NCBI RefSeq assembly: GCF_008763945.1
Contig: NZ_VTQH01000001.1
Location: forward strand, 145,347 to 209,346
Length of the DNA stretch: 64,000 nucleotides
Source of the DNA: Microbacterium testaceum StLB037
GTDB taxonomy: Bacteria; Actinomycetota; Actinomycetes; Actinomycetales; Microbacteriaceae
Direction of reading: 5' to 3'
Shown here one piece after another: positions 1 through 8,107 of this stretch. The position numbers and the translations under genes are program-made. Within the stretch, counting starts at the first letter, position 1. Each line of letters starts with the position of its first letter. The notes below the pieces were generated by a model, which saw nothing but the letters and a program-made list of their open reading frames with translations, was not told the DNA's origin and ran no database searches.

Positions 1-1
1 G

Positions 2-220
2 CTCATGGTGCCGCACGTCGTGCGCTGGATCGTCGGACCCGACCAGCGCCTCATCCTTCCCCTCAGCGCCCTCGCCGCGCCGATCCTCGTCCTGCTGGCC
101 GACGTGCTCGGCCGCGTGATCATCGCCCCGGCCGAGGTGCCGGCGGGGATCGTGACCGCTTTCGTCGGCGCTCCCGTCCTCATCGCGCTCGCGCGCCGAC
201 GCAGGGCCCGCGCCCTGTGA
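2..220 (+). CDS. FecCD-family siderophore ABC permease, C-terminal fragment (cut by window edge)
   Basis: Only the last ~72 residues are present and the frame is open to the left edge, so the true start lies outside the window. The hydrophobic tail, with the run PHVVRWIVGPDQRLILPLSA followed by LADVLGR and PAEVPAGIVTAFVGAP, matches the C-terminal end of FecCD/BtuC-type inner-membrane permeases that import Fe(III)-siderophores. The stop overlaps the GTG start of the next permease (GTGA), so the two are translationally coupled halves of a heterodimeric permease. The binding protein is probably upstream, outside the window; the ATPase was not seen. Confidence 0.85.
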   Translation, partial: LMVPHVVRWIVGPDQRLILPLSALAAPILVLLADVLGRVIIAPAEVPAGIVTAFVGAPVLIALARRRRARAL

Positions 221-1241
221 CCGTCGTCCTGAGCCCGCAGCGTCTGGCGGGTATCCGTGTGCGTCCACGAAGCGTCGTGGTGGGCGCCGCCACCGTCGCC
301 GCGATCCTGACCCTCGCGGTGCTCTCGCTCGGGTGGGGCACCTACTTCGTGGCCCCGGATGCCGTGATCCGCGCGCTCCTCGGAAGCGGAACGCCCCTCG
401 ACACCACCGTCGTCGTCGGGTGGCGGCTGCCCCGCGTGCTCGCCGCCGTGACACTGGGGGCGCTCCTGGCGATCGCGGGGGCGCTGTTCCAGACGGTCAC
501 CCGCAATCCGCTCGCGAGCCCCGACATCCTGGGGCTGTCGAACGGCGCCTTCATAGGCATGCTGGTCACGCTCGTGCTCGTGTCGTCGTCGTGGCAGGCG
601 CGGGCGGCGGGGGCGCTGGTGGGGTGTCTCGCGGCGTCCCTCGTCATCTGGCTGCTCGCGTACCGTGGGGGTCTCCAGGGCTTCCGGCTCATCGTGGTCG
701 GCATCGGCGTCTCGGCCATGCTCGCCTCTTTCAACACCTGGATGCTGCTGCAGGTCGAGCTCGAGACCGCCATGTTCGCTTCGGCCTGGGGGCATGGTTC
801 GCTCAACGGCGTCACCGGCGACGCGCTCGGCGGGGTGCTGCTGTGCGCGGCGCCGGTCGCGCTCGCGGCGTTCGCGCTCGTCCCCTCGCTGCGTCAGCTC
901 GAACTCGGCGATGACCTCGCGACCGCCACCGGGGTGCGTCCGCATCTCGTGCGCAGCGTCGCGTTGCTGATCGGGGTGGTGCTCGTCGCCGCGGCCACCG
1001 CGATCGCAGGCCCCATCGCCTTCGTGGCCCTGGCGGCTCCGCAGATGGCGCGGCGCCTCGCGCGCTCGCCATCGCTGTCGCTCACGCTCTCGGGATGGTC
1101 GGGGCGCTGGTGCTGTTGGCATCCGACGCCGTCGCGCAGCACGTGCTGCCGGTCACCCTTCCCGTCGGCGTCGTCACCGTCTCGGTGGGCGGCGCGTACC
1201 TCGTCGTCCTGATCGTCTCGGACATCCGCCGCCGTGCCTGA
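217..1241 (+). pseudogene. FecCD-family siderophore ABC permease, frameshifted near its C-terminus
   Basis: This is the second permease subunit of an iron-siderophore importer. Residues 1-290 follow the FecCD family, with GWRLPRVLAA, QTVTRNPLASPDILGLSNGA and AGPIAFVALAAPQMARRL. After the segment SPSLSLTLSG the original frame turns into low-complexity sequence, while the next frame continues the family perfectly (MVGALVLLASDAVAQHVLP, then VGGAYLVVLIVSDIRRRA and a stop at 1239-1241). Restoring one G in the ggg run at 1092-1094 repairs the gene. It is either a true loss-of-function frameshift or a homopolymer sequencing error. The final 8 bases overlap the GTG start of the siderophore-interacting protein gene. 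Confidence 0.85.
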
Positions 1242-2060
1242 CCCCACTCACCGCCTCACCCGTCCCTGGGAGTACAGCGCCTTCCCCGTCGAGGTCAGCG
1301 CGCGCGAGATGCTGTCGCCGAACGTCTTGCGCCTCACCTTCGCGGGCGACGCGCTGCGCCACTTCGCCCCGTGGGGCGTGGACCAGCGCATCAAGCTCGT
1401 GCTCCCGCTGCCGGGCGGAGGCCTCGCCGACGTCGGCCTGCTGGACGAACCGACACCGCACCCGTCCGAGTGGTACATGCGCTGGAAGGCGATGCCGGTC
1501 GACGAGCGCAGCGTCCTGCGCACCTACACCCCCGCCGCGATCCGCCCCGACGCCGGTGAGGTCGACGTCGACTTCTACCTCCACTCCCCCGACGGCCCCG
1601 CCTCGCGGTGGCGCGCGCCGCGCGCGTCGGCGAGTCGGTCGTGCTCGCCGGGCCCGACGTGCGCAACGGGTGGACGGGATACGGCATCCACTGGCAGCCG
1701 CCCGCCCTCGGCACCTTCCTGCTCGTGGCCGACGAGACCGCGATCCCCGCGGTCCGCAACATCACGGCCGCCCTCCCCGCCCGGGCCCGCGGGGTCGCGA
1801 TCATCGAGATCGGCGACACCGGAGGCGACGTCACCGTGGCCCGACTCGGTGACGCCATCGACGTGCGGGTGGTCGCCCGCGACGAGACCGAGGCGGCCGT
1901 CCGCGCCTGGGGCTCCGCCGACGCCGAGTACGCCTGGCTCGCCGGGGAGTCGGGCGTCGTGGCAGCCTCGCGCCGCGTGCTCGTTCGAGAGCTCGGGATG
2001 CCGAGAGAGCGCGTGTCGTTCCTGGGGTACTGGCGCGCGGGCGGAGCGCTCGTCCACTGA
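1234..2060 (+). pseudogene. Siderophore-interacting protein (ViuB/SIP-type FAD ferric reductase), frameshifted
   Basis: The gene starts at a GTG that overlaps the end of the permease gene. The N-terminal part (FSAREMLSPNVLRLTF-like FAD-binding barrel, then RTYTPAAIRP, the usual RxYTxR-type flavin motif) and the C-terminal part (LLVADETAIPAVRNI, then AGESGVVAASRRVL and FLGYWRAG) are clearly SIP family, cytoplasmic NAD(P)H- or ferredoxin-dependent reductases that release iron from siderophores. They lie in different frames. The switch is at about 1610-1611, where one extra G (gg to ggg) would give an uninterrupted protein of about 275 residues. Same mutation type as in the preceding permease. 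A sequencing error cannot be excluded. Confidence 0.85.
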
Positions 2061-2077
2061 TCCGGCCCCTGCACAGA

Positions 2078-2095
2078 GATGAGACGATTCTCATC
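2078..2095. promoter_or_regulatory. Inverted repeat GATGAGA-CGAT-TCTCATC
   Basis: A perfect 7-bp inverted repeat with a 4-base loop lies just after the SIP gene and before the toxin locus. It could be a weak terminator of the siderophore operon or an operator for the downstream genes. It is not followed by a T run and does not match a DtxR/IdeR iron box. Confidence 0.4.
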
Positions 2096-2195
2096 CTGTT
2101 CAGCCCCTTCCCGACTTACCCTCGTCTGTGGATAGGTGACGATTGCCGCGCGCCGTGGAGGAACGTGCAGCGCGCGGCCTGGGTGGGGGCACGGC

Positions 2196-2591
2196 GTGTA
2201 CGGATCACCGGAAGAGACACTCGCGCGGATCGAAGAAGACACGCGTCGCGCGCAGGAACGTGGCGAGAAACTGCCGGTTCTGCAAGCCGCGATCGGCGAG
2301 GTTCGAGCGAAGGCTGTGGCCCGTACCCGCGACATCTCCGTCGAGGTAGACGCGGCGGGAGTCATCCGCGACCTCGACATCGCCGACGCCGCCCTCGACC
2401 GCGGAGGCCGCCGCGTCAGCGCCGAGGTGATGGACCTGATCGCGAAGGCGACGAAAGACGCCCGCGTGCGCACCCTCGAAGTGACCACCGAGATCATGGG
2501 CGAATCGGACCCCATCGTCGGCGTCGTCGCCGCGGAGCTCATTCCCGAACCGGAAGACGATGGAGTGACGCGCAGAGGAGGCCTGCGATGA
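2196..2591 (+). CDS. YbaB/EbfC-like protein of a type VII toxin locus
   Basis: The protein is about 131 residues. I chose the GTG at 2196 because the encoded YGSPEETLARIEEDTRRAQE is the usual beginning of YbaB-like proteins in actinobacterial ESX loci, and a G-rich stretch precedes it; a longer GTG start at 2136 is possible. The middle (SVEVDAAGVIRDLDIADAAL, then ISAEVMDLIAKA-like helix) follows the YbaB/EbfC fold, a small dimer best known for DNA binding. In Microbacteriaceae such genes often precede WXG-like partners and polymorphic toxins. Its role there, perhaps chaperoning, is not established. Its stop overlaps the next start (ATGA-like, 4 bp). Confidence 0.7.
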   Translation: MYGSPEETLARIEEDTRRAQERGEKLPVLQAAIGEVRAKAVARTRDISVEVDAAGVIRDLDIADAALDRGGRRVSAEVMDLIAKATKDARVRTLEVTTEIMGESDPIVGVVAAELIPEPEDDGVTRRGGLR

Positions 2592-2905
2592 CCCAGCAGA
2601 TCCGGATGGATGCCGACGTCATGCTGCAGCATGCCTCGCGTGTGCAGCAGCTCGCCTCGGACGCCGCCGAAGCGGCATCCGCCCTGAAGAGCGTGAATCT
2701 GGGCGGCGGGGCGTTCGGGGTTCTCTGTGCCTGGATCGTTCCCCCTGTCGGAATCGTGTCAGGAGCCGTCTCGCAGCACATCAGCGGCGCGGAAGGCGTG
2801 CTTGAGCGTACGGGGCAGGAGTTGCGCGGAGTCGTCGCCGACTTCGACACGTTCGAAGAGACCGTCATTCAGGTGACGAAGCACCTCGAGGGAGGCCTTG
2901 GATGA
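2588..2905 (+). CDS. EspC/WXG100-like type VII secretion partner protein
   Basis: A 105-residue helical protein starting MTQQIRMDADVMLQHASRVQ. It has the size and two-helix character of EspC/WXG100-type ESX substrates, with a Gly/hydrophobic middle (LGGGAFGVLCAWIVPPVGI) and a C-terminal helix. It lacks a strict WxG. It sits between the YbaB-like gene (4-bp overlap) and the toxin gene (ATGA overlap), so all three are co-translated. The inferred role is pairing with the N-terminal helical domain of the toxin for export. No EccC-type ATPase is encoded in the window. Confidence 0.7.
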   Translation: MTQQIRMDADVMLQHASRVQQLASDAAEAASALKSVNLGGGAFGVLCAWIVPPVGIVSGAVSQHISGAEGVLERTGQELRGVVADFDTFEETVIQVTKHLEGGLG

Positions 2906-4197
2906 GCAACTCGCTCGTGGCGGCCCCCGTGGACACGACCTCCGCGTTCTCGGGCGCGTTTCTCGTCACCGACGGGCAGGCTCTGGCCGACGCCATCCAG
3001 AGTGGCAATTGGGTCGAAGGCGGTATCGCCGGCTTCTCGGCCGCGATGGACACGGTCGCCGCCGTGATCGACCCCATCGGCACGCTGATCGCCAACGGTC
3101 TCGGCTGGCTGCTCGACCACATCGAGCCGCTCAAAGGCTGGCTGAACGACCTCACGGGCAACGCGGCCGAAGTGCAGGCGTTCGCCGCCACGTGGAGCAA
3201 CGTCGGCGCGCGTATGAACGAACTGGGCGTCACCGCCCAGAACCGCCTCGCCGACCTCGACGGACTGTCGGGAGAGACCATCACCGCGTACACCGCGCAC
3301 GTGCAGGGGCTGTCGCAGCACCTGACGACGTCGGGCCAGTGGGCGGGGGCGATCTCGACGGGGTTGTCGATGGCGTCGTCGCTGGTGCAGATGACCCACG
3401 ATCTGGTGCGAGACGCGATCAGTCAGATCGTCGGCATGGCGATCTCGGCCGCCATCACCGCGGTCGCGACGGTCGGCCTCGCGACACCCGTGATCGCGGC
3501 GCAGGTCGGTTCGCGGGTCTCTGCGCTCGTGCCGCGCATCAGCAAGACCATCACCACCGTCGTGAACGCCTTCACCAAGTTGCGCGGGCTCGTCGAGGAG
3601 CTCAGCAGCATGGCGGGCAAGGCGCTGCAGTTCTTGACGAGGTGGGTCGGCGGCGGCAAGGGCCCCAGCGCGGTGCACGCTGCGGAAACCGCGGCCGAAA
3701 GCCTGGTGCGTCATCCAACTCAGTTGGACGTCGACTTCACGTACAACCCGAAGCACAGTCGGCCGGAGTGGGATCGGCAGATCTCCAACGCGCAGGACGT
3801 CTTAGACAACACGACATTCGAGACGTGGCTGCAGCGCAGGGAAGAGTTCACGGGGGATCGTTCGAGCGCGGTGAAGGCCGAACAGGCCGCGGTCCGACAA
3901 GCCGCGCTGATTGACAAAATCGACGAGCTTCAGGATCAAGGTCGAACAGCCGCGCAGGCGAGGCAAGAAGCGGCCGAATGGCTGGAAACGCAGCACGCAA
4001 TCCACCGCCTCGACACGGTCGCCGGAGGGGACCCGCTCGATTTCGACGGGGTGGGGGACGCCGCAGTCAACTCCTCCGTGGGGTCGCAGTGGCGAACGCG
4101 CGTGCCCGTCCTAGAATCGGAGATCCGCGAACTGGCGAACGGGATGTCCCGCGAGCAACTGCGCAGCACGCTACTCAACGTGAGAATCAGAGGATAA
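2902..4197 (+). CDS. Type VII polymorphic toxin with C-terminal Ntox15-like DNase domain
   Basis: A 431-residue secreted toxin. Residues 1-270 are Ala-rich and helical, typical of WXG/LXG-type ESX trafficking domains, with a hydrophobic stretch at about 170-205 (VGMAISAAITAVATVGLATP). From about 285 onward the sequence matches polymorphic toxin type 15 (Ntox15): TFETWLQRREEF, then AIHRLDTVAGGDPLDFDGVG, then NSSVGSQWRTRV. The HRLD supplies the HxxD motif known to be essential for Ntox15 DNases such as Agrobacterium Tde1. The predicted target is DNA of a competitor cell. The cognate immunity gene follows 6 bases downstream and belongs to the same family as the Tde1 immunity protein. Family assignment is from recognition of motifs, without alignment. 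Confidence 0.8.
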   Translation: MSNSLVAAPVDTTSAFSGAFLVTDGQALADAIQSGNWVEGGIAGFSAAMDTVAAVIDPIGTLIANGLGWLLDHIEPLKGWLNDLTGNAAEVQAFAATWSNVGARMNELGVTAQNRLADLDGLSGETITAYTAHVQGLSQHLTTSGQWAGAISTGLSMASSLVQMTHDLVRDAISQIVGMAISAAITAVATVGLATPVIAAQVGSRVSALVPRISKTITTVVNAFTKLRGLVEELSSMAGKALQFLTRWVGGGKGPSAVHAAETAAESLVRHPTQLDVDFTYNPKHSRPEWDRQISNAQDVLDNTTFETWLQRREEFTGDRSSAVKAEQAAVRQAALIDKIDELQDQGRTAAQARQEAAEWLETQHAIHRLDTVAGGDPLDFDGVGDAAVNSSVGSQWRTRVPVLESEIRELANGMSREQLRSTLLNVRIRG

Positions 4198-4203
4198 AAA
4201 GAT

Positions 4204-4770
4204 ATGACTGCGTCCCTTTTTGAAGGATTCAAGCATTTCTCCGCAATGCCCGTTAGTTCTCTCGAGAATTTCTCACCGCTCGTCGAGCCCGCCGTCCTAG
4301 AACTTTGGCATGCGCACGGCATCGGTTGCACCGCTGATGGCTTCCTGAAATTGATCGACCCCGCCTACTACCTGACCATGATCGGAGAATACCTCCCGCG
4401 GCCCGACATGATCCCTGTTCTTGCAACGGGGATGGGGGACGTTGTCGTCGCCTACTCAGGTAAATACCGCGTCCTTGAATTCCGGTACGCCAGAGCAACC
4501 GGCGGAGTCGGATCAAGTCTCGCTCGTATCGGACGCCGAGCAGCGGATCGCGAATACCTCGAAGAGTTCCTCGATGCGAAGCCCTACTTTGAAGCGGTGA
4601 ACACGTACGGTCCACTCAATTCCCCCGATGACATCGATTACATCTTTGGGTACGAACTCCCCCTCCCCGCCGGCGGACCGGAGGGCGTCGAGAACCTCAC
4701 ACGCTCTCGAATCTTCGAACACATCGCACTGACAGTTCAGCTGTCCGGCCCGATTCCTTTTGCAGGCTGA
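4204..4770 (+). CDS. GAD-like/DUF1851 immunity protein (Tdi1-type), cognate to the Ntox15 toxin
   Basis: A 188-residue cytoplasmic protein starting 6 bases after the toxin stop. N-terminal features (LVEPAVLELWHAHGIG, then GFLKLIDPAYYLTMIGEYL) fit a GAD-like domain. The C-terminal part (LPLPAGGPEGVENLTR, then IFEHIALTVQLSGPIPF) fits DUF1851, the family of the Agrobacterium Tdi1 immunity protein that neutralises the Ntox15 DNase Tde1. Base composition is visibly more A/T-rich than in the flanking genes, especially near the 5' end, which is consistent with recent acquisition together with the toxin tip. Two further homologues follow, one of them decayed. Confidence 0.8.
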   Translation: MTASLFEGFKHFSAMPVSSLENFSPLVEPAVLELWHAHGIGCTADGFLKLIDPAYYLTMIGEYLPRPDMIPVLATGMGDVVVAYSGKYRVLEFRYARATGGVGSSLARIGRRAADREYLEEFLDAKPYFEAVNTYGPLNSPDDIDYIFGYELPLPAGGPEGVENLTRSRIFEHIALTVQLSGPIPFAG

Positions 4771-4880
4771 CGGAATTTAGCGCCGTTTGTAGCGATTTTC
4801 CAACATGGCGCACAAAGCGTCTCCACCGCCTTGCCGAGACACTTCTTTCCGCGGTGCCGTTATCACACGAATGGAGAAAT

Positions 4881-5228
4881 ATGTCAGCGAACGTTCCTGA
4901 GTTCGTCCGCGAGTCCGGAGCGTCCATAGCGTCCCGGCGGGTCCTCGACGGCAGCGCGCCCCTCAAGTGGGCCGTTCGCGAGGCACCGTCGAACCCGTCC
5001 GACAACGGGTGGCGGTTCTTCTCCGAGATCGACGACGAGTCATATCTCGATGACCCGTCGAATCTCGAGGTGGCGTCCTTCAACACGATCGCGGCTATCG
5101 AGCCGGCCGTGATCCCGTTGCTCGACATGCCGGTGGGAACAGATCTGGCCATCATCCGAGACCGAGGGGCGATCCGCTTCTTCGACAACGAGACAGGACG
5201 CGAAGTACCTGCGTCCAACCTCGGCTGA
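4881..5228 (+). CDS. Imm33 / DUF2185-like immunity protein
   Basis: 115 residues from the ATG at 4881, chosen because ggag lies just upstream; an upstream GTG at 4854 is in frame. Conserved pieces are ASRRVLDGSAPLKWAVREAP, DNGWRFFSEIDDESYLDDP and NTIAAIEPAVIPLLDMPVGT. These are the signature of DUF2185, also called Imm33, an immunity family of polymorphic-toxin loci. No matching toxin is nearby, so it is probably an orphan immunity gene protecting against other strains' effectors. Confidence 0.7.
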   Translation: MSANVPEFVRESGASIASRRVLDGSAPLKWAVREAPSNPSDNGWRFFSEIDDESYLDDPSNLEVASFNTIAAIEPAVIPLLDMPVGTDLAIIRDRGAIRFFDNETGREVPASNLG

Positions 5229-5278
5229 CAGCGAGAGCATCATGCGCGCGCACGAACGAGCCGAGGACGATATCTGAC

Positions 5279-5703
5279 GTGCCCATCGAGCTCTTCCGCG
5301 ATTTCGTCCGCGTCGCCGCCGCTCCATCCGCCACCGTCGCTTGATACCGCAACCTGGTTGAGCCTGCTCTCGTCGAGCTCTGAGAGGCTCACGGATTTGG
5401 ACTCGCGGCCAACGGCTTCCTGCCCGCGCGACCGGTGGCGTCGGATCGAGCCTGGACATGATCGGACTGTTCGCGGCTCAGAAAAGCTGGCTCAACAGAT
5501 TCATGGGCTACGCCCCGTACGCCGAAGCCGATGAGAGGTATGGCGCCCTGGACTCCCCCGCTGACATCGACGAGATCTACGCCCCACCGCTGCCCCTCCC
5601 GGCGGGAGGCCCCGAGGGAGTCGAGCACCTGACACGGGTCCGCATCTTCGAGCACATCGCGCTCACCGCACAGCTTGCCGGCCCGATTCCGTTCGCGGGA
5701 TAG
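5279..5703 (+). pseudogene. Decayed GAD-like/DUF1851 immunity gene
   Basis: From the GTG at 5279 the sequence parallels the neighbouring immunity genes, but two in-frame TGA codons interrupt it. One is at 5342; the other falls where the paralogues have Trp in ELWHAHG/EMWQIHG. After the GLAANGFL segment the middle third (KLIDPAYYLTMIGEYL equivalent and beyond) is deleted, with a frame change. The last part is open (YAPYAEADERYGALDSPADI, then LPLPAGGPEGVEHLTR and AGPIPFAG) and matches the C-terminal half of the paralogues. The remnant 81-residue frame from 5458 is unlikely to be functional. Confidence 0.8.
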
Positions 5704-5768
5704 CTTTTCCGGGCGGGCACCGACGCCGAAACGGTGTGCGGAGACCTTCTAGATAGTCACAGGGATGG

Positions 5769-6338
5769 ATGATCATGGCATTCCGGCCATTCGGAGATTT
5801 CATACCGGTCGCCCCGACCTCGGCAGCGACGATGCAGAAGTACTCGGGAATGCTCGAAGAAGCCGTGTTCGAAATGTGGCAGATCCACGGATTCGGATCA
5901 GCGGCCAACGGATTCCTGAAGGTCATCGACCCCGACTACTACCGGGAGATGATCGGAGAGTATCTGCCTCACCGGGACATGGCTCCCCTCTTCGCAACCG
6001 GCCTCGGGGACATCGTGGTCGCCTCGGGAGGCGGATACCGGGTACTGCAGTACCGGTACTCCCGCATCTCGGGAATGAGCTCGAGCATCCGTCATCTCGG
6101 ACTCAAGATCACCAGTGCCGAGTGGCGCGAAGAGATCTACGCCTCCGCTCCCTACGACGAGGCGGCTGCGGCGTACGGACCGCTGACGGCGCCCGCAGAC
6201 TTCGACGACATCTACGCGAGCCCTCTTCCCTTTCCCGCGGGCGGCTCGGAAAGCGTCGAGTTCCTCACACGCTCTCGGATCTTTGAGCACATTGCGCTCA
6301 CGACTCAGCTCGCCGGCCCGATCCCCTTCACCGGCTGA
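5769..6338 (+). CDS. Second intact GAD-like/DUF1851 immunity protein
   Basis: A 189-residue paralogue of the immunity protein at 4204, with the same architecture: EMWQIHGFGSAANGFLKVID, YYREMIGEYLPHRDMAPLF, LPFPAGGSESVEFLTR and IFEHIALTTQLAGPIPF. The N-terminal surface residues differ, so it may neutralise a different Ntox15 variant. Starts at 5769 or 5775 (ATG ATC ATG) both suit the aggga ribosome-binding site at about 5760. Higher GC than the 4204 copy, so more like the host average. Probably an extra immunity gene kept after toxin exchange. Confidence 0.75.
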   Translation: MIMAFRPFGDFIPVAPTSAATMQKYSGMLEEAVFEMWQIHGFGSAANGFLKVIDPDYYREMIGEYLPHRDMAPLFATGLGDIVVASGGGYRVLQYRYSRISGMSSSIRHLGLKITSAEWREEIYASAPYDEAAAAYGPLTAPADFDDIYASPLPFPAGGSESVEFLTRSRIFEHIALTTQLAGPIPFTG

Positions 6339-6385
6339 ACCGCAACGAAGACTGCCTGCCGAGGCACACGCGAGATGATGACCAC

Positions 6386-6850
6386 ATGCCCCTTGACGCG
6401 TCTTCCATCCGCGTGAAAGCCATGCTCGTCGTGCCCCACCCCGAACGACCGGCACACCTCATGAGCACCCACGGCCCGACCCGTGAGAACCCGCGGGGCT
6501 TTCACCGCCTGATCGGCGGCAGCGTCGAGTTCGGCGAAACGCATCGCGAAGCGATCGTCCGTGAGGTGGAGGAAGAGCTCGGCGCGCGCATCACAGACCT
6601 GACCTACCTCGACACGATCGAGAGCCTCTTCCGATACAACGGCGAGGCGGGCCATGAGATCATCGCGCTCTACTCCGGCGGACTCGACCCCCTGCCCCCG
6701 GAGCACGGCGGCACCCTCACCGAGTCCGACGGTTCCGTCGTGCCCGTCGTGTGGCGACCGCTCGATGCTGGGAAAGAGTTCGCTCCCCTCTACCCCGTGG
6801 CGGCGGAGCCGTGGGTTCGATCCGTCGTCACCCGGGCGACGGCGCGGTAA
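6386..6850 (+). CDS. NUDIX hydrolase
   Basis: A 154-residue protein with a complete NUDIX box, GGSVEFGETHREAIVREVEE followed by ELG (pattern Gx5Ex7REUXEEXGU), which binds divalent metal and hydrolyses nucleoside-diphosphate derivatives. The substrate cannot be told from sequence. It reads convergently with the barstar-like gene on the other strand, with a 24-bp gap. Confidence 0.85.
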   Translation: MPLDASSIRVKAMLVVPHPERPAHLMSTHGPTRENPRGFHRLIGGSVEFGETHREAIVREVEEELGARITDLTYLDTIESLFRYNGEAGHEIIALYSGGLDPLPPEHGGTLTESDGSVVPVVWRPLDAGKEFAPLYPVAAEPWVRSVVTRATAR

Positions 6851-6874
6851 CGGGGAGCACGGTCTCGCTCTCCG

Positions 6875-7270
6875 TCAGTCGAGCACCAGCTCGATGTTCG
6901 GGTGATCCCGGAACACCCTCACCACGAGCTCGAAGTACGTCTCGCCCACCCCCGACTCGAGCGCATCGAGGGCGCGCTGAGCGGCGGCCGCGGAGTACAC
7001 CTGCGGCCGGGCGAGCTTCGCGCGGTAGTACTCGCGCGCCGCGTCGATCCCCAGCGCTTCCCGCGCGATGTCGGTCCGTTTCCACACCACGCGCACCGGC
7101 TCTGCTCCGTCGAGGACGCCGAAGCCGCCGTACAGCAGGTCGTCGAGTGCGTCGAGGCTCTCGCCCAGCGTCCACTCCTCGGAGGGCATGAACACGCGGT
7201 TCAGTTCCGCATAGAGCGACGGGATGCCGTGGACCGTCGTCCCGTCGATCTCGATGGTGCGCGGGGTCAT
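6875..7270 (-). CDS. Barstar-like ribonuclease inhibitor family protein
   Basis: 131 residues from the ATG at 7270. The segment IPSLYAELNRVFMPSEEWTL followed by GESLDALDDLLYGGFG corresponds to the barstar fold, where this acidic helix and loop fill the active site of a barnase-type RNase. No barnase-type toxin gene is next to it, so either it is an orphan inhibitor or the partner is elsewhere. The start overlaps the stop of the AraC-type regulator by 4 bp (ATGA), so both are expressed from one message, an unusual pairing that hints at regulated expression of the inhibitor. Confidence 0.75.
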   Translation of the reverse strand: MTPRTIEIDGTTVHGIPSLYAELNRVFMPSEEWTLGESLDALDDLLYGGFGVLDGAEPVRVVWKRTDIAREALGIDAAREYYRAKLARPQVYSAAAAQRALDALESGVGETYFELVVRVFRDHPNIELVLD

Positions 7271-8058
7271 GGCATCCCTCGCCCGGAACCGGCGAAGACG
7301 GCCGGCGTGACTCCGAGCACGCGTCGGAAGTGACGTGTCAGGTGCGCCTGATCGTGGAAGCCGACGCGAGCGGCGACGTCCGCGGGCCGCCCGCCGTCGA
7401 CGAGCATGCGGCGCGCGGCGTCGACCCGACGCGTCACGAGGTAGCGGTGCGGAGCGATGCCGTACGTCTGCGAGAACACGCGCACGAGGTGACTGGGGTG
7501 GGCGTGCAGTTCGAGTGCCACCTCGGCCAGGGTGAACGATTGCGTCCACCGGTCGTCGAGCAGAGAACGCAGGCGCCGCGCCAACGGGACGTCGGCGAGA
7601 ACTGCCGTGTCCGACCCTGCGTGCGAGAGCACGGCCTCGCGAACCGCGAGCAACCACTGCTCGGCGGCAAGCTCGTCTCCGGGGTGCCGCAGAGCCGCAT
7701 GGATCCGTTGCGTCGCCGCTACGGTCGCGGCGTGCGCGAGGGTCGGCCGTCGCGCGATACGCGCAGCCGTGGCCTCGGACAACCAGTCGCCCGAGAGGTA
7801 CAGCACGCGCTTTCGATACCCCTCGCCCGCGCGCGCGGAACGACCGTCGTGCGGGATCCCGGGAGGCAGGAGCGTGACCGCCGCGGGCACCGCCTGATGC
7901 GCTGCGCCGTCGAGACCGTACGACACGGCTCCGCGGTCTACCAGCATGACGGCCCAGTCGTCGTGGGTGTGGACGGGGTACGCGTGATCGAGATCGGCGT
8001 AATAAGTCTCGCGGAGGAACGGCACCTCAGGATGCCAAGCCCGCACGCGATCGACCAT
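7267..8058 (-). CDS. AraC-family transcriptional regulator
   Basis: 263 residues. The N-terminal part is a cupin-like ligand domain (HAYPVHTHDDWAVMLVDRGA, then VTLLPPGIPHDGRSA). The C-terminal hundred residues form the double helix-turn-helix of AraC/XylS proteins, with FTLAEVALELHAHPSHLVRV for the first unit and DVAARVGFHDQAHLTRHFRR for the second, followed by GVTPAVF. Divergent from the DUF2000 gene, whose likely start is 50 bp away; this short shared region is the probable control site for both directions. Downstream it is coupled to the barstar-like gene. Confidence 0.9.
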   Translation of the reverse strand: MVDRVRAWHPEVPFLRETYYADLDHAYPVHTHDDWAVMLVDRGAVSYGLDGAAHQAVPAAVTLLPPGIPHDGRSARAGEGYRKRVLYLSGDWLSEATAARIARRPTLAHAATVAATQRIHAALRHPGDELAAEQWLLAVREAVLSHAGSDTAVLADVPLARRLRSLLDDRWTQSFTLAEVALELHAHPSHLVRVFSQTYGIAPHRYLVTRRVDAARRMLVDGGRPADVAARVGFHDQAHLTRHFRRVLGVTPAVFAGSGRGMP

Positions 8059-8107
8059 GCAAGAAACGTACAAGACGGCCCCGACACCGCGGGCCGAGGC
8101 TGGATCC

